The notes under the pieces were generated by a model, which was not told the origin of the DNA, searched no databases, and was given only the letters and a program-made list of their open reading frames with translations. A stretch of DNA of 64,000 nucleotides. Source: Linyphia triangularis (taxonomy: Eukaryota > Arthropoda > Arachnida > Araneae > Linyphiidae). The position numbers and the translations under genes are program-made. Location of the stretch: the NCBI GenBank assembly GCA_963978545.1, contig OZ021725.1, positions 87,528,305 to 87,592,304 on the forward strand. Reading direction: 5' to 3'. Below are positions 1-12,244 of the stretch, in pieces. How positions within the stretch are numbered: the stretch's first letter is position 1; each line of letters opens with the position of its first letter.

Positions 1-1555
1 TTTTAATTTCTATAAACATTTCAGAAAGTGTGTTGGAATAAAGATATATGAAATATTGATATTAACTAACATAATATAGAATAGGAAATAGTGTGTTGGA
101 TCTTCTACTTTAACACGAACTACATTCGTTCATATTTTCATTATTCTAAATTTTATTTCTATTCTACTTTTCAGTTTTCTAAATTATACTACTAATTTAT
201 GTAATAATACTAAAACACTACCATTACTGTAAATTCTATAAGTATTTTAAATAATATTATTGAAATTCTACCAGTATTCTAAATTCTATTAGTATTCAAA
301 ATAATATTATTGAAACACCATTATTATTCGAAGTTCTATTATTATTCCAAATTTTATTATTGTTATAAATTAAATTATTATTAATGTATCATGATTTTAA
401 AAAGTATTCTTACTACTGTTTGTTGTTTTATAGTCAAACGATTCTGAATAAAAAGTGTTATGTTTCGATCCAAAAATTAGTTTTGGTATTCCATTATATT
501 ATTTCGAAATTCAAAAAACAACAAGGTAACAAGTTCTATTCCAGCTATTTAAACAACTTTCATTTTACTTTGAAAGTTACCATTTTCCACCAAATTAAGT
601 TAGCAAATTTCACGACAGATTCAAAATTCCTAATTCAATACGAAACTTCCGAGTCTTTCTTTCTGGACATTTCCTTAAAAGAGGAAATTTTTTCCGTAGA
701 TTCACCAACCTTAAAGCATTTAGCGTCAAACATAAAGTTTAAAATTCTCGTGTGTTTACGTTACCCATGATACATAGGACAAAATTAACTAGGAAGCAGG
801 GGGAGGGGGGGGGGGAAAGACTAAACATAAACAATTTGTTTCGCTCCGTTGGCAACAGTCCAAAGTCGGGGAAATGGCAAATAAAAGGCAAAATAGAATT
901 TTTCTATCCACGGGAAAATAATAAACCAAGAATTAAACAATATACGTTGCTTAACTATACTAATGGTTAGTTGAGTTACTCATTTATATTTAGTGAGATT
1001 TTAATAATGCAGTTCTGAGTTTGGACGCTTATCTAATCTATTTAATTCGTAATGCAGGTGATTTAGATTCGGTCGCGTTTAATGGAATGGTTACCTAATT
1101 GCATGTAGAGGATTTACGTAATGTACAGACATTTCGTTCCCGTGTATTATGGGGCTGTAATTATTGCGTAGTTAATATTTTATTATTTTGAAATATAAAT
1201 GTATGATGTCCGAGATTAAGTTGCACTCGTTTCAAATTGTTGAGTTTCAAAGTTTATTTAAATTGATCTAACAATTGAATTTGTCACATGTAACGTTGCA
1301 TTTCTAGATGTAAGTATGCGCTTTGGATGCTGCGAGTGAGACCTGATATGAAATGTTAATTTGGGAGGTTGGAAAGTTAATGAGTAAAAGAAATATTGTT
1401 AGATATCATCATATTGTCAATAAACGCTTTGATACTTTCAAATGGTAGGTATTGAATAGAGAGGGCATTTCTCGTTACAATCTGGCACTTTAAGCTAGTA
1501 ATCGTATTTTAATGAGTTGTTAAGTTATTATTTTGTACGTGTCACAGTTGATCAA
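1..1555. other. AT-rich stretch without recognised gene
   Basis: The DNA is very AT-rich, with scattered TATTATT motifs between about 230 and 380. A 128-codon open frame at 384-770 on the plus strand has a biased Phe/Lys/Leu/Tyr composition expected of AT-rich DNA and shows no domain I recognise. An 11-base G run lies at 805-815. I see no splice-bounded coding exon, RNA gene or transposon end here. Confidence 0.6.
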
Positions 1556-1659
1556 ACTTTATCAAGGTATGCGATGTCACAATATTAATATTAATATTAA
1601 TATTCAATATAATAATTTTTGTTTTACAAAATTTTATTATTTTAAATTCTATCATTGTT

Positions 1660-1850
1660 CTAAATGTTGTTATTATTATTATGAATTATATTATTATAAA
1701 TTATGTTATTATTATAAATTATATTATTATTATAAATTATACTATTATTATAAATTATGTTATTATTACAAATTAGGTTTTTATTATTATAAATTATATT
1801 ATTATAATAAATTATATTACTATTATAGATTACATCATTGTTAGAGATTC
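1660..1850. repeat. Degenerate TTA trinucleotide array
   Basis: TTATTATTA blocks alternate with the motif TATAAATTATA for about 190 bases. The open frames on both strands here translate only to Tyr/Lys/Leu or Asn/Ile/Tyr repeats, so they are products of the array and not genes. The array ends just before the hAT-like MITE at 1869. Confidence 0.85.
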
Positions 1851-1868
1851 TATCAAATTGTGTATATA

Positions 1869-2275
1869 CAGGGTTCCCACTCAAATTACTGCATGAAAAT
1901 CAATGACTTTTCAATGACTTTTAAGGACCTAAATAGTGTTTTTAAGGATATTTAAAAATTTGTTTTCAGGCATCATGTCTGTATGTAAATTTTTAATAAA
2001 TTATATCCTAGCAAAAAAATTGCAAGTTGGGAGCATGCGTATTACAAAATGTCAGAGAATTCCGATAAGTGGCGATCACGCCAGAATAGCAAGTCCGAGA
2101 TGTATTCTTATAAATTTTGAAGTTGGCCACACAATATCCATAAAAATTAAGGACTTTTAAGGACCTCTAAGTATTTTCAAGGACTTTTAAGCACTTCTAA
2201 GTATTTTAAAGTACTTTCAAGGCCTTGAAAATAAGTTAAAAATATTAAGCACTTTTAATGACCGTGGGAACCCTG
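1869..2275. mobile_element. Non-autonomous hAT-like MITE, CAGGGTTCCCAC ends
   Basis: The left end reads CAGGGTTCCCAC and the right end GTGGGAACCCTG, a perfect 12-bp terminal inverted repeat enclosing 407 bases. CAGGG ends are typical of hAT-superfamily elements. Both subterminal regions carry short repeats of the type AAGGACTTTTAA and CAATGACTTTT, which hAT transposases commonly use as binding sites. The flanks are TA-rich (TGTATATA on the left, ATATATTT on the right), so I cannot define a clean 8-bp target duplication. No transposase reading frame is present; the 74-codon frame inside is not recognisable. Confidence 0.8.
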
Positions 2276-3026
2276 ATATATTTTCGATTCTATAATTATG
2301 TTAATTATTATTCTTTAGTTATTTAATAATTACAAATATAATACATGGTGATAATTTGTCAAATAGTTAACCTTGAAAAGTATGTCAATCTGAAAAAAAT
2401 TCCATGTTTGAAAAATATTTTAAAACCTAGCAAACAACGAAGTTCAAATAAATATTTCTCACGCCACAGTAATTTTAAATCTAAAAGAATAAATAAATTT
2501 TCCAAACTACCATCTCCCATTCTTCACAAAAAAATTACAAATCTATTTCCACAATCGTCTGTCGACGTTATCGAATTCCCCACAAAACCTCCCATTTAAA
2601 AGCATAACACATAATATTCAAATTACACGTGTGTCCATGGTTTCAGAAGAGACAACACATCATTAGAGGTCCATACTAATCCGGGTCTCCGGGACTCTTC
2701 GTAATGAAAATATTGGCTTAAGAGGAGTGGGAAAGGAGATTTTCCCTCTAGGATCGTGTGATAGTAGCAGATGTCAGAGAAGCAGAAGCGTTTTTGTGAA
2801 ATCTCGCGACCAGCTGTTGCTAACGAGAGTGTTTTCTTGTCTGAAATCAACAGGTGTTTGTGTCCTGGGGAAGGGGAGGGGAGTGCAAGCGGACAGAAAC
2901 ATATCCCTTGGAATTTGAGGATTACTGATCAGAGAACAATTTTAATATTTTTCTCCGGCAAAAACCTAGGTGTCAGATTAGTCATGTAATAAACTAAAAG
3001 ATAGTTTTAACAATAGATTGAAAATA
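2276..3026. other. Unassigned segment with a GC-richer patch
   Basis: Bases 2640-2930 are clearly less AT-rich than the surroundings and carry overlapping open frames on both strands (2623-2850 minus, 2727-2989 plus), none of which I recognise. The patch could be a decayed exon, a regulatory region or an old transposon piece. A possible splice acceptor (AACAG before GTGTTT near 2851) is not enough to call an exon. Confidence 0.4.
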
Positions 3027-3485
3027 AATTAATAGATGGATTTAATAATAAATAAATTAATAGATGGATTTAATAATAAATAAATTTATAGATAGATTTA
3101 ATAATAAATAAATTTATAGATAGATTTATTAATAAATAAATTAATAGATTGATTTACTAATAAATAAATTAATAGATAGATTTATTAATAAATAAATTAA
3201 TAGATAGATTTAATAATAAATAAATTTAAATTAATAGATGGATTTAATAATACATAAATTAATAGATAGATTTAATAATAAATAAATTAACAGATAGATT
3301 TAATAATAAATTAATAGATAGATTTAATAATACATTAATAGATAGATTTAACAATAAATTAATATAGATTTAATAATAAATTAATATAGATTTAATAATA
3401 AATTAATAGATAGATTTAATAATAAACAGACCGATTTAATAATAAATAGACCGATTTAATAATAAATATATCAATTCAATTATAA
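3027..3485. repeat. 28-bp AT-rich tandem repeat array, shrinking units
   Basis: The first units begin AATTAATAGATGG and repeat every 28 bases with the core ATTTAATAATAAATA. Toward the right the unit shortens to about 20-22 bases (AATTAATATAGATTT, then AATAGACCGATTT). The change of period along the array suggests successive slippage or unequal exchange. It has no coding potential. Confidence 0.85.
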
Positions 3486-4100
3486 ATAAATTAATAATAG
3501 ATTTGATTTCAACCTACTCAAACGGCAAGGGGTGTGTGTTCCGAATGTTGTAGTGTTTGTGGTTGGAATTGTTTTGATAACAGTTATTTTGGCAAAATTC
3601 AAAATTGAATGTATAAAAAAACTTATTTTAGATAATCTTAAAAGTCGACTTTTTCTGTTCAATTTTGTTTTAATGATAATTTAAGATTCACAAGTGTGAT
3701 AATAGCTACTCTTTTTTCAGACTAAGTCTAAAAATATCTTATTCATTATGACGATATTAAAATGAAAACACTACCTTTCTCTGTGCGTACATCGGTGATG
3801 TATGAGTAAATATATAAACTTGTAATATTAGTAAATAGATAAATTTGTTTCTCATTTATAACTGTTCGTACATTTAGGACGTATAAACAACTCCATTTCT
3901 TTTAAGATAAAGAGAGCTATCAAACTTATTACATTACAAACTATTCATATTTGCTATCATTTCATACAACCCATTTTGAAACACAAAAAATGATACAGGT
4001 TTTAAAAGTTTATTCAATAGATTTCATTGCATCTCTTTAAGAAATATTTTTAACTTCAGGTAGAACAGAATTTGAAATGCAATTTTCTTATTGCTGAATT
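3486..4100. other. No recognised feature
   Basis: This is AT-rich single-copy-looking sequence. A 60-codon minus-strand frame at 3480-3662 shows nothing recognisable. I see no RNA gene or transposon boundary before the MITE at 4101. Confidence 0.5.
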
Positions 4101-4535
4101 CAGGGTGGCCACAAAATTCAGGAAAAAAAGTTCTCTGATAATTCCCTGACAGATTTCTAAGAAATTCCTCGATTTTAGGGCAAACTTTTTTTCAAATTTC
4201 CCCAATTTTCTTAGATTTTCCAGATGTCTAGATACCCTGATCAAATAGAACATGTATGCTAAAGAGATAATATGCAATTTTTAAAAAAATAGTTTTGCTG
4301 GTAATGAAAAGCTTAAATTATTCCGTAACATTAAACTTCTAATGGCTCACCACTACGAATCTCCAAGTAAATAGCGTCAAAATATTGATGAATGTGCCTT
4401 AAAGAGTAAAAAATTTCCCTGATTTTCATGACATTTTAAAAAGTTCCCTGACATTTCCCTGATTTTTTTCCAGAATCAGAAAGCTCCCTGACATTTCCCT
4501 GATTACCAGGTTTTCCCGGTTCTGTGGCCACTCTG
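4101..4535. mobile_element. Non-autonomous hAT-like MITE, CAGGGTGGCCAC ends (copy 1)
   Basis: The element begins CAGGGTGGCCACA and ends TGTGGCCACTCTG, so its ends are inverted repeats with one mismatch. Subterminal repeats of TTCCCTGA / GATTTCCCTGA occur near both ends, strongest on the right, and fit transposase-binding repeats. TGAATT lies directly on both sides, a 6-bp direct repeat that may be the target duplication; hAT elements usually make 8 bp. A second, less intact copy lies at 50303-50829. No transposase is encoded. Confidence 0.85.
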
Positions 4536-5825
4536 TGAATTTAAATTTACTTACACATTCAATAAGTCTGTAGTGTAATATTACGTCAACAATTCGAGCT
4601 TATTGTTATCAAATATAAACATACAGTAGATAAATTATTGTACAGTTTTTGGACTCGATCCAATTAAGGTGTAATCTCATCATCAAGGACAAAAGTATAC
4701 TTATGCATAATATCCGTTGAACAATGCATCGATATGCAGAGCTCCAATGAACAAAGGGATCATTTCAGAAAGATATAAAGAAGGTATTAAAATATATTTC
4801 TAAATTTACGTGTGGAGAAACGGTATGTTTTTAATTTATTTTGCATTTAAAGTTAAGAGATAGTTCTAGGAAACAATAGATCAATAAATTAAAAATTGAG
4901 GCTTTTATGATAAATTAGGAACGAACAAAGGTGGAAACGTTTTAATGATGGGTTCGTTTCAAAATGCTGATTATGTTTTCTTTCACTTGATTGTCGTTTT
5001 TAAGAGAATTACGCAGTTGTTTCGTTTAAAAGTAAATAAAATGCGAGGTTTCCAATAAATAACAAAATAAATTAAAAAGTGAGTTACATTGACAGAAACA
5101 GAAACATGATTATGCGAGTTATTTTTATTCATTAATATAAAAAACAAATTAGTAAATTTTTTACTATGTATGAAGTTTTTACGCAAATTCTAACTCAGTA
5201 TAAAATGGTAAAAAGTGAAACAGTGATAATATTTTCAAATAAAAGAGCAAATATGTTCGATAACGAAAATGTTTTGCATCAAACAATGCCAAGGAACACA
5301 AGTCCGTTTTTTTTTCGTATTTTTTTTTCCCCCCAATTTAAGCGAGTATGAATATTTAATTTTTAATTCAAAGCCTTTAATTATTCAATTAAAAATAAAC
5401 GAACCATTTCCGTGATTAAATCTTGAAATCCATTCTTATATACAATGTAAGAGATCGTTTCCGATAGTCCGTCATGTACAACTGCATTATGTATAATCAT
5501 TCATGGAAAGCGAATAAGCTTCACAAGGTCCGTTTAACCGATACAAAATGTCCTGTTGGAATTTACGTACTTTGACAGATGGAGCTTGGGAGATGTGAAA
5601 ATGCGCATTTCAAATCCTTTCGCAATTTTTTTTTTTTTTTTTAAGTATTTGGTAATGAAATAGTTTTGAGGGATGTTCAACCCTCATATGTTTTTAAAGG
5701 TAATTTTATCTTGGGAAGTGGTACCCTAATTAATACCGTGCGGTCGTCGTAACCAGGGGATTGTAAGCTTGAATTTCAATAAAAGGCAGAAAAGTTCTGC
5801 TTAAAAATGAAAGCATTCACCTTAA
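4536..5825. other. No recognised feature
   Basis: AT-rich DNA with a T run at 5627-5642 and a mixed T/C run near 5308-5335. Short open frames at 4983-5186 (minus) and 5166-5351 (plus) have no recognisable content. Confidence 0.5.
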
Positions 5826-6165
5826 CAGGTAGCACAGCTGTATTGGTCAAAGTCGGAAACGGATTATGGAAAGATTTGACCAGTCCTGACTAAAACTCGA
5901 GCATCGTTCCAAGATACACGATTTTTAATTTTTTTTTTAAATAAACACTTTAAAGCCATCACAAAACATATTTTTTAGTCTTACGTGGTATCTTATAAAA
6001 AATATCTTTCAATTTTAAAACTGTGCATCAACCTTTCAAAACTTTCAGTATCCAGCATTGGGCGAGATTGGACAAGATCAGTAAAAACGGCCAATATACA
6101 ACGGTGTACATCGGGATCGGCCAGTGTCAAACAATATTGGCCAGCTATTTGTGCTATTATTGTTC
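5826..6165 (+). mobile_element. TTGGCCA-rich MITE, copy 1
   Basis: This ~340-bp repeat matches 29457-29757 in the same orientation and 22385-22740 in reverse. One end contains GGTAGCACAG followed by TATTGG; the other has ATATTGGCCAGC followed by TTTGTGCTA, so both ends carry GTAGCACA-type inverted termini. The right third is dense in TTGGCCA / ATTGGAC motifs spaced about 15-35 bases apart. The shared middle is AT-rich and includes GAGCATCGTTCC and TTTTAAAACT. It lacks coding capacity; I cannot name the superfamily. Confidence 0.75.
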
Positions 6166-6365
6166 TCCTTTTAATATGAGTGAATTTTTCAAAATCGAAA
6201 AACAACATACTTATCATACAAATACACGAAACATATTATTCGATTTTTAACATTATAAACAAAAATAAAAGCGGCATCATGAACCCGCTATTTCAGCCCT
6301 TATTTGTTTTACGCAGGCCTTTTGTAATAAGCATATACGTTTGAAATTAGTGCACTTTTTTTTTT

Positions 6366-6380
6366 GGGGGGGGGGGGGGG
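6366..6380 (+). repeat. G15 homopolymer
   Basis: A T run passes directly into 15 consecutive G residues. Such a run can form a G-quadruplex and is a known weak point for sequencing accuracy, so its exact length should not be trusted. Confidence 0.9.
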
Positions 6381-6461
6381 ACTCTTACGAAAAAACTAAC
6401 GTCTGCAAAACGAAAAATAATATTCTCAACAATTTCGAGAATGATCAAAACCACCTGCGGT

Positions 6462-6515
6462 GGTCAAGTGGCTAAGACGATAAGCTGCTGATCGGAAGGT
6501 TTAAGATGAAGGGAT
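6462..6515 (+). pseudogene. tRNA-Ser-like 5' half (SINE or tRNA fragment)
   Basis: The stretch GGTGGTCAAGTGGCTAAG followed by ACGATAAGCTGCTGATC resembles the D arm and anticodon arm of an arthropod serine tRNA with a GCT anticodon. It includes a reasonable A box (GGTCAAGTGGC). The 3' half is not recognisable: GGTTTAAGATG stands where a B box (GGTTCGAnTCC) would be. It is therefore a dead tRNA piece or the head of a decayed tRNA-Ser-derived SINE. The AT-rich tandem repeat begins about 35 bases downstream. Confidence 0.5.
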
Positions 6516-6550
6516 AAGGCGCTCAGCTCATATGTAATTTAATTAAAAAA

Positions 6551-6690
6551 TTTAATTAAGATTAATAAGTAATTTGATTTAAAATTGAATTAAGATTAAT
6601 AAGTAATTTGATTTAAAATTGAATTAAGATTAATAAGTAATTTAATTTAAAATTTAATTAAGATTAAATAATTTGATTTTAAATTAAAAT
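6551..6690. repeat. 34-bp AT-rich tandem repeat, about four copies
   Basis: Units contain AAGATTAATAAGTAATTT followed by GATTTAAAATTGAATT and repeat about every 34 bases with few changes, the last copies being shortened. There is no coding capacity. Confidence 0.85.
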
Positions 6691-7196
6691 GTTTAAATTA
6701 ACAAATTTCAATATGATATTTAAAAAAAAACGAGTACGTGTCCCACCCAAAATTGAAATAAATATTTTCGTACAGATTACAAGTAGGTAATTTACTTGAA
6801 AAAATTAGCACCTTCTACATATTTTTTACACACCACGTTCAAGCAGTTTACCAACGTCATTGTGCGTAATAAAAGGTTTATCGTCAAGACCGCCACTCCC
6901 TAAGCGTTCACTTCAATTAAGTGTAGATTTGTAAAGTTCAGATGTCGACATCGTTATTTGACCAGAATATTGTTAGTCGTAGTGTCCGTTAAGAGACTTT
7001 TCTAACTGCGACGAATTGGTTACGAATTTATCCACAACTGTGAAACCCTCTTCACTGCAAGGATCCTTTACACACTGGATAAACTATATAATGGCTGACC
7101 GTATGCAAATTGTAAGCGATTATTGTCCATATGCTTTTTAATATTTCCTCGTTTTAATTTGTCTTCACATTTTCGCAACCTTTTCTGCGCAACACA

Positions 7197-7227
7197 ATGG
7201 ACGAATTAAAAGATGATTTATTGAACG
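7197..7227 (+). CDS. Tentative 5'-terminal coding exon (10 codons)
   Basis: An ATG in a good animal initiation context (CACAATGG) opens a frame reading MDELKDDLLN that runs directly into a strong splice-donor sequence, ACG followed by GTGAGC. The 250 bases upstream are less repetitive than their surroundings and include a TATATAATGG motif near 7090. A second short frame just upstream (7091, MADRMQI) also meets a donor-like GTAAGC. Short first exons followed by very long introns are common in large arthropod genomes, so the rest of a gene could lie outside the window. I cannot identify the protein, and I found no convincing second exon. Chance occurrence is quite possible. Confidence 0.2.
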
Positions 7228-7228
7228 G

Positions 7229-9882
7229 TGAGCCTCAGCAACTGTTTATTAGCATATTTATGGTTCTGCTTATTGCCTGCTTGCCGTATTGTTTCTGCAA
7301 GTTTAACGATTAGTGTATATGTACTGATTTGAATTGACCTAGGAGACGCAGTCTTTGTTTTTCGTAATTGTATAATGTCAAGATGTTAAATAAAAAAATT
7401 GAGCACGTTTCTCACTTTCGTTAAACGAAATTTAATATGCTTAGCAGCCTTGTTTTAAGTTTTGCGCGAAGAAAAATTCAATCGTAGGTCACTAACATTC
7501 ACCAATCTCAAACTTCAGACTTGTTGAGTAATCCTTCGTGTATTTACCGTTGTAATGAAGTAAAAATGTTTCATTCAAAAGAGAATATATCTCATATCGA
7601 AGAATTAAAAAAAAAAAAAAAAAATTAGGAAAAATTATGCTTAGTCAAACTCAACGGCTAAGTAAATTCAACAAAATTTATTAAAAACAATTAATTATTA
7701 AAACATATTTTAGATGTAATGATTAAAACAGTTGTAAGGATTCAATAAATAAAATTTAATTAATTGAAATTAAACTGTTACGTTAAACAGAGAAATTTAA
7801 TGAGTTTAAAAATATTAAATATAATTTTTCGTATCTAGTTATTAAATTTTATTTACAATTTAGTTATTATAATTTAGATCTACTAATATTATTAAAACAT
7901 AACTATACTTAGATTAATAATATATAATTATAATTCAGTTATTAAAAATGAATTATTAATATTTAATCACTTAAGTATCTTAAGATTTTATTACCAATTA
8001 TAAATTATTTATACTTTTCTAATTAAAAGAAATATTTCAAAGTAAATTACTTAAAATTACAAATCTAAACTGACATTATTTTAAATAACAAATTCAACCA
8101 AAATTTTTTTTTTTAAATTAAATCTTTTAAAGATCAGGAAAAGTTTGCAACTGAGAATAACGATCAGTGAGCAAATTAATTTTCTAACCTCACATATGTG
8201 GCGAAGGGGGTAGTTATAAACTAGCGAGAAAGGGTGTTTACAAGTGACCACATCTGAATCATGACACATCAAACAGGTGTGCGAGCAATCTTTCCGCTTT
8301 AGATAAAGTCGATTTCTCCCAGAGATAATGGACTATATATCAGAGGACCACTGCTACGTTTAAAAAGCAGGTTCGGCAACATTTGTGGCAAAGTTGTTTT
8401 ACTTTGTAATGAACTGATTTTATGTTGGAACAGTTTGGGTGTGTGATTTTAGTTTGCAAAGTTATAAGTTGTTGAACATTTTAGAGGTAATATTATTGAA
8501 CAATGCTGTTAAAAAATGTTATAGCTTTGTTAACACCATTGCTATTTCATTTCCTGCTCTGAAAAGTTTAAAAATCGGGAAATGTTTTTTTTTTTCTGAT
8601 ATCCGTAATTGCTCTTTTTTAATAGTGAAACAACTAATAATATTTTTCGAAAATAACCAACTAGCTACAAGGGAAAAAAAAAAAAACATTTCATACCATG
8701 ATATAATCAATTTTACGGTAATTATTTTGTTTTAAGATGATCATTAAAACGCGTATTTACAATATCGTAAATATTTAACTAATTGAAAATATTTAAGTGA
8801 AATTATCTATTCAAAATTTAATTAACTACCATTTAACATTATTTAATATTTATTTCTAACATGACATCCGAAACACTTTCGATGCGTTCACATTGCGTTA
8901 AACGGTCTATCGCATCAGAGATAAAAAAAAACAACAGAGATTTGGTTGAATAAAAAACTAAAAAACTTGTTTTAAAAAAGCACGAACATTTAATAAATTA
9001 ATTAAAAATGAAGAAAAAGTTTTATAAAAAAAAGTCTCATGAAATAGGAAATGACTAATGTTAATAAATTAAGTTTGTTAAAACAATATTCATTATCCAA
9101 CGTGTTTAAAAAGTAAAAGTTCAATACCTCCATTTTCTCAAAAAATTTAAATATTACTGATATAAATGCAGCTGTTTACTTATTAGCATACTTCGTAACA
9201 AGAATCAAACGCAAATACGTATTGATTTCACTATTCACGAAGTCATATTTAAACTTAACGCATATTTCGTGACGAAAACCGTTAGTTTTATTGCACGACA
9301 ACTATTATATCACGAATAAGTGAATTTAACAATTCGCTCAAAATAAAGGGCATTTTATACTTTTATTTTTCCTTAATATAACACTCACGCAGAGTAATAT
9401 AACCAGAGACATGATTGACGGAATAAAATTACGCAAATTGCCGAGATAAAATTAAACGTGGAGATAAATAAGAGAAAACAGCTCTCTCTGAACCAGCAAA
9501 TTACTTATTCAATTAATTAATTAATTTAACTTTTTTCTTTATCATCATAATCAGAAAGAACAATAGAGTTTTTGACGATCAATGAAACTCAAAGCTTTAA
9601 AAAAATTTTAATTAAATTTACTGGCGTAAGTTAACGATTAGTTTTAAAAAAAATAATTATCTGGATTTGGCGCTTTTGACAAATTTAAACGATTAAAGGG
9701 GAAAAAACCTGTGCAATTAATAATAGTAGACTAAATGTATAAAAACATAAATAGTTATAATTAACACCAGAATAAAAAATATGCATGACTAAAAGAAACA
9801 CCAACTAACTTTTAATACTGAAATAAGCTTTTAAAAACAACAACTACATACCTGTTCCGAAATTTTAAACACCGCACTTGAG
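7229..9882. other. AT-rich stretch without recognised feature
   Basis: This long AT-rich tract contains an A run near 7607-7624 and short frames (8081-8272 minus, 8439-8735 plus) that look like translated AT-rich DNA. If the tentative exon at 7197 is real, this would be intron. I saw no transposon ends here. Confidence 0.45.
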
Positions 9883-10275
9883 ATGTTTATTTGTAGTTCA
9901 CTAATGTCATCACAGTTAATCGTAAAACCAAAACAATTAACTCTTCCCGAACGAAATATCTTCACTGACAAAATCCCGCAGAAAAAAGTATTTCAACACC
10001 ACAACAATTCTTCTCCACACACCTTCACTTCAAAAAACAAACTTTCTGAAATTATCACAGCGAAAAAAAATTACATTTTCATTGCATTCGAAACGCAAGA
10101 AAATAACTTCCGAAGTCGAATAAGTTCCGCACACAAAAAAACACTCAAGTTCTGCAGAAAGGGGGAAAATTCCGCTTGGCAATGCTTCAAACTCAAAGAA
10201 CACCTTTTGTCGCCGGCAGGTAAAGAAATGCGTAACTACTCATATTCGAACCCAGCGCCGTTCTGCCAAGTTTAA
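9883..10275 (+). CDS. Unrecognised 130-codon open frame
   Basis: An uninterrupted frame of 130 codons with mixed composition (Lys, Ser, Asn, Phe) starts at an ATG and ends at TAA. It has no signal peptide, membrane span or motif I recognise. The sequence is somewhat less AT-rich than its left neighbour. It may be a chance frame or a terminal exon reading outward from an upstream intron; I treat it as doubtful. Confidence 0.15.
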   Translation: MFICSSLMSSQLIVKPKQLTLPERNIFTDKIPQKKVFQHHNNSSPHTFTSKNKLSEIITAKKNYIFIAFETQENNFRSRISSAHKKTLKFCRKGENSAWQCFKLKEHLLSPAGKEMRNYSYSNPAPFCQV

Positions 10276-10845
10276 GTGAATTTCATATCGATGCGGGTTA
10301 CTGTAGTTTATTGAAAGCGCCAATTATCGCCAACGGCGGGAAAATAACGGGAGACCGGCTTTGCGCTGTTTATCCCTCTCGATCCCTACGCGGGATTCGG
10401 AAAAATCCCCAAATCAATAGGTTTTAAAAAGAGTCTCTAGTGTTGTAGTAACAATTTGAGGGAGATCGCCGATTTAGTCTTTTCCCGATATCTTTTTCGC
10501 GTTGCTGAGTGGCAAGTGTTTTGGGATTAGTCGATGGAGGCTTTTCACAAATATCTCTTTGAGCGTTCTCTTAATCGTTTTGGAATGAATCGAAATGCTT
10601 ATTTTATGAGACGTTTTTTTCTTTCTTTCTAACCTTGACTTTCATGATAATTTGTGTTGGGCATTGATTCCGGACATTAATATTTTTCATTAATTTTAAA
10701 TGCAATAACTTTGGAATGGGTTGTTTTTGTCAGAACATAAATGTACAAGAAGAAGGTTCTCGCATATTTTGTATACTCGCACAAGGATTGTATAACCTGC
10801 ATTAAATTTATAGCCATTACTTCTTTTCAATCTTTCAAAAAAGTG
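10276..10845. other. Slightly GC-richer spacer, no recognised gene
   Basis: Bases 10230-10400 are richer in G+C and CpG than the surroundings (GCGCCG, ACGGCGGG, TACGCGGG) and could be a regulatory or formerly transcribed region. Nothing specific can be identified. Confidence 0.35.
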
Positions 10846-10849
10846 TTTT

Positions 10850-11369
10850 TACTATTATTATTTTTATTAATATTATTAATAATAATAAACGTAAATTATT
10901 ATTTCTATTATTATTTCCATCATGAATGTTATTCTTATTTTCATTACGTAATTATTATTATTATTTTTACCATGATGTTTATCATCATGATTATTATTAA
11001 TATAATTTTTATTATTATTATTTTCATCATGATTATTATCATAATTATTATTATTATCATAATAATTATAATTTTCATCGTGATTATTATTATTATTATT
11101 ATTATTTTACCATTATTATTTTCCTCATGATTATTATCATGATTATTATTATTATTTTTACCATGATGTTTATCATCATGATTATTATTAATATAATTTA
11201 TATTATTTTTATTATAATTATTATTATTGTTTTCACTGTCATTATTATCATTATTATTATTATTTTTATTATAATTTTTATTATTATTATTTTCATCATG
11301 ATTATTATCATAATTATTATTATTATCATAATAATTATAATTATCATAATAATTATTATTTTCATCGTG

Positions 11370-11405
<36 letters not shown>

Positions 11406-11820
11406 TTATCATTATTATTTTCATCATGATTATTATTATTATTATTTTATCATTATTATTTCCATCATGATTATTATCATAATTATTATTAATTATCATA
11501 ATTATCATAATAATTATTATTTTCATCGTGATTATTATTATTATTTTTATTATTATCATTATTATTTTTATTATTATTATTTTTATTATTTTCATCATTA
11601 TTATTATTATTAATCTTAATATTCTTATTTTCATCGTCATCATTATTTGCATAATAATCATTATTGTTTTCATCAATATTATTAATATTATCATTATTAT
11701 TATACTTTTCATCATTATTATTATAATTTTCATCATTATTATATTATAATTTTCATCATTATTATTATTATTTTCACCATAATTGTTATTATTATTGAGG
11801 ATGATAATAATAGTAATAAA
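10850..11820. repeat. Long imperfect TTA/ATT trinucleotide array
   Basis: Almost a kilobase is made of ATT/TTA units with recurrent interruptions such as CATCATGATTATTATCAT and TTTCATCGTGATT. The larger blocks (for example 10960-11100, 11150-11300 and 11360-11480) are near copies of one another, so the array grew both by unit slippage and by larger duplications. The Ile/Met/Phe-rich frames on plus and the Asn/Ile/Met-rich frame on minus are shadows of the repeat. Confidence 0.9.
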
Positions 11821-12244
11821 AAAGCAGAAATAATGAAAATAAACTTTTTCTGTAAAAATCATTCTTGTTATTGACACACTTTAACAGCCGTATTTCATTA
11901 ATTTATTTTAATTTTAATGTATCGGATTGTATGCGTACTATCATCGCATTCTGCCTACTTTTGAAAAAGCATTAATAAGTCAGAGTAAAATTTTTAAAGA
12001 ATTATGTAGATTTTGGGATCTGACCATGTTTACACGGTAAATTAATTAAACATTTAAAAAAAATACGATCCTAGCAAAACGTACATTAAAGACATTAATT
12101 AAAAACGTGCTACACAAATGATACACTTGGCACTGTGAAAAAAAAAATTGTATTTTATTTTTTTTTTTCTACAAGAATTTTCTAATACGGCGTAATTAAA
12201 ACTTCCCTCTCCTAACGAAAAATTAATTTTTCTCGTAATCAACA

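Noticed and set aside
1869..2275. Clean 8-bp target duplication for this MITE
   Set aside because: The TA-rich flanks TGTATATA and ATATATTT do not match base for base, so I left it undefined.
3027..3485. CRISPR-like array
   Set aside because: The 28-bp units have no unique spacers; it is an AT-rich tandem repeat in eukaryotic DNA.
6462..6515. Functional tRNA-Ser gene
   Set aside because: Only the 5' half is recognisable; no variable arm, B box or acceptor 3' strand can be found.
11127..11877. Ile/Met/Phe-rich and Asn/Ile-rich frames resembling membrane proteins
   Set aside because: They come from the ATT/TTA array on both strands.
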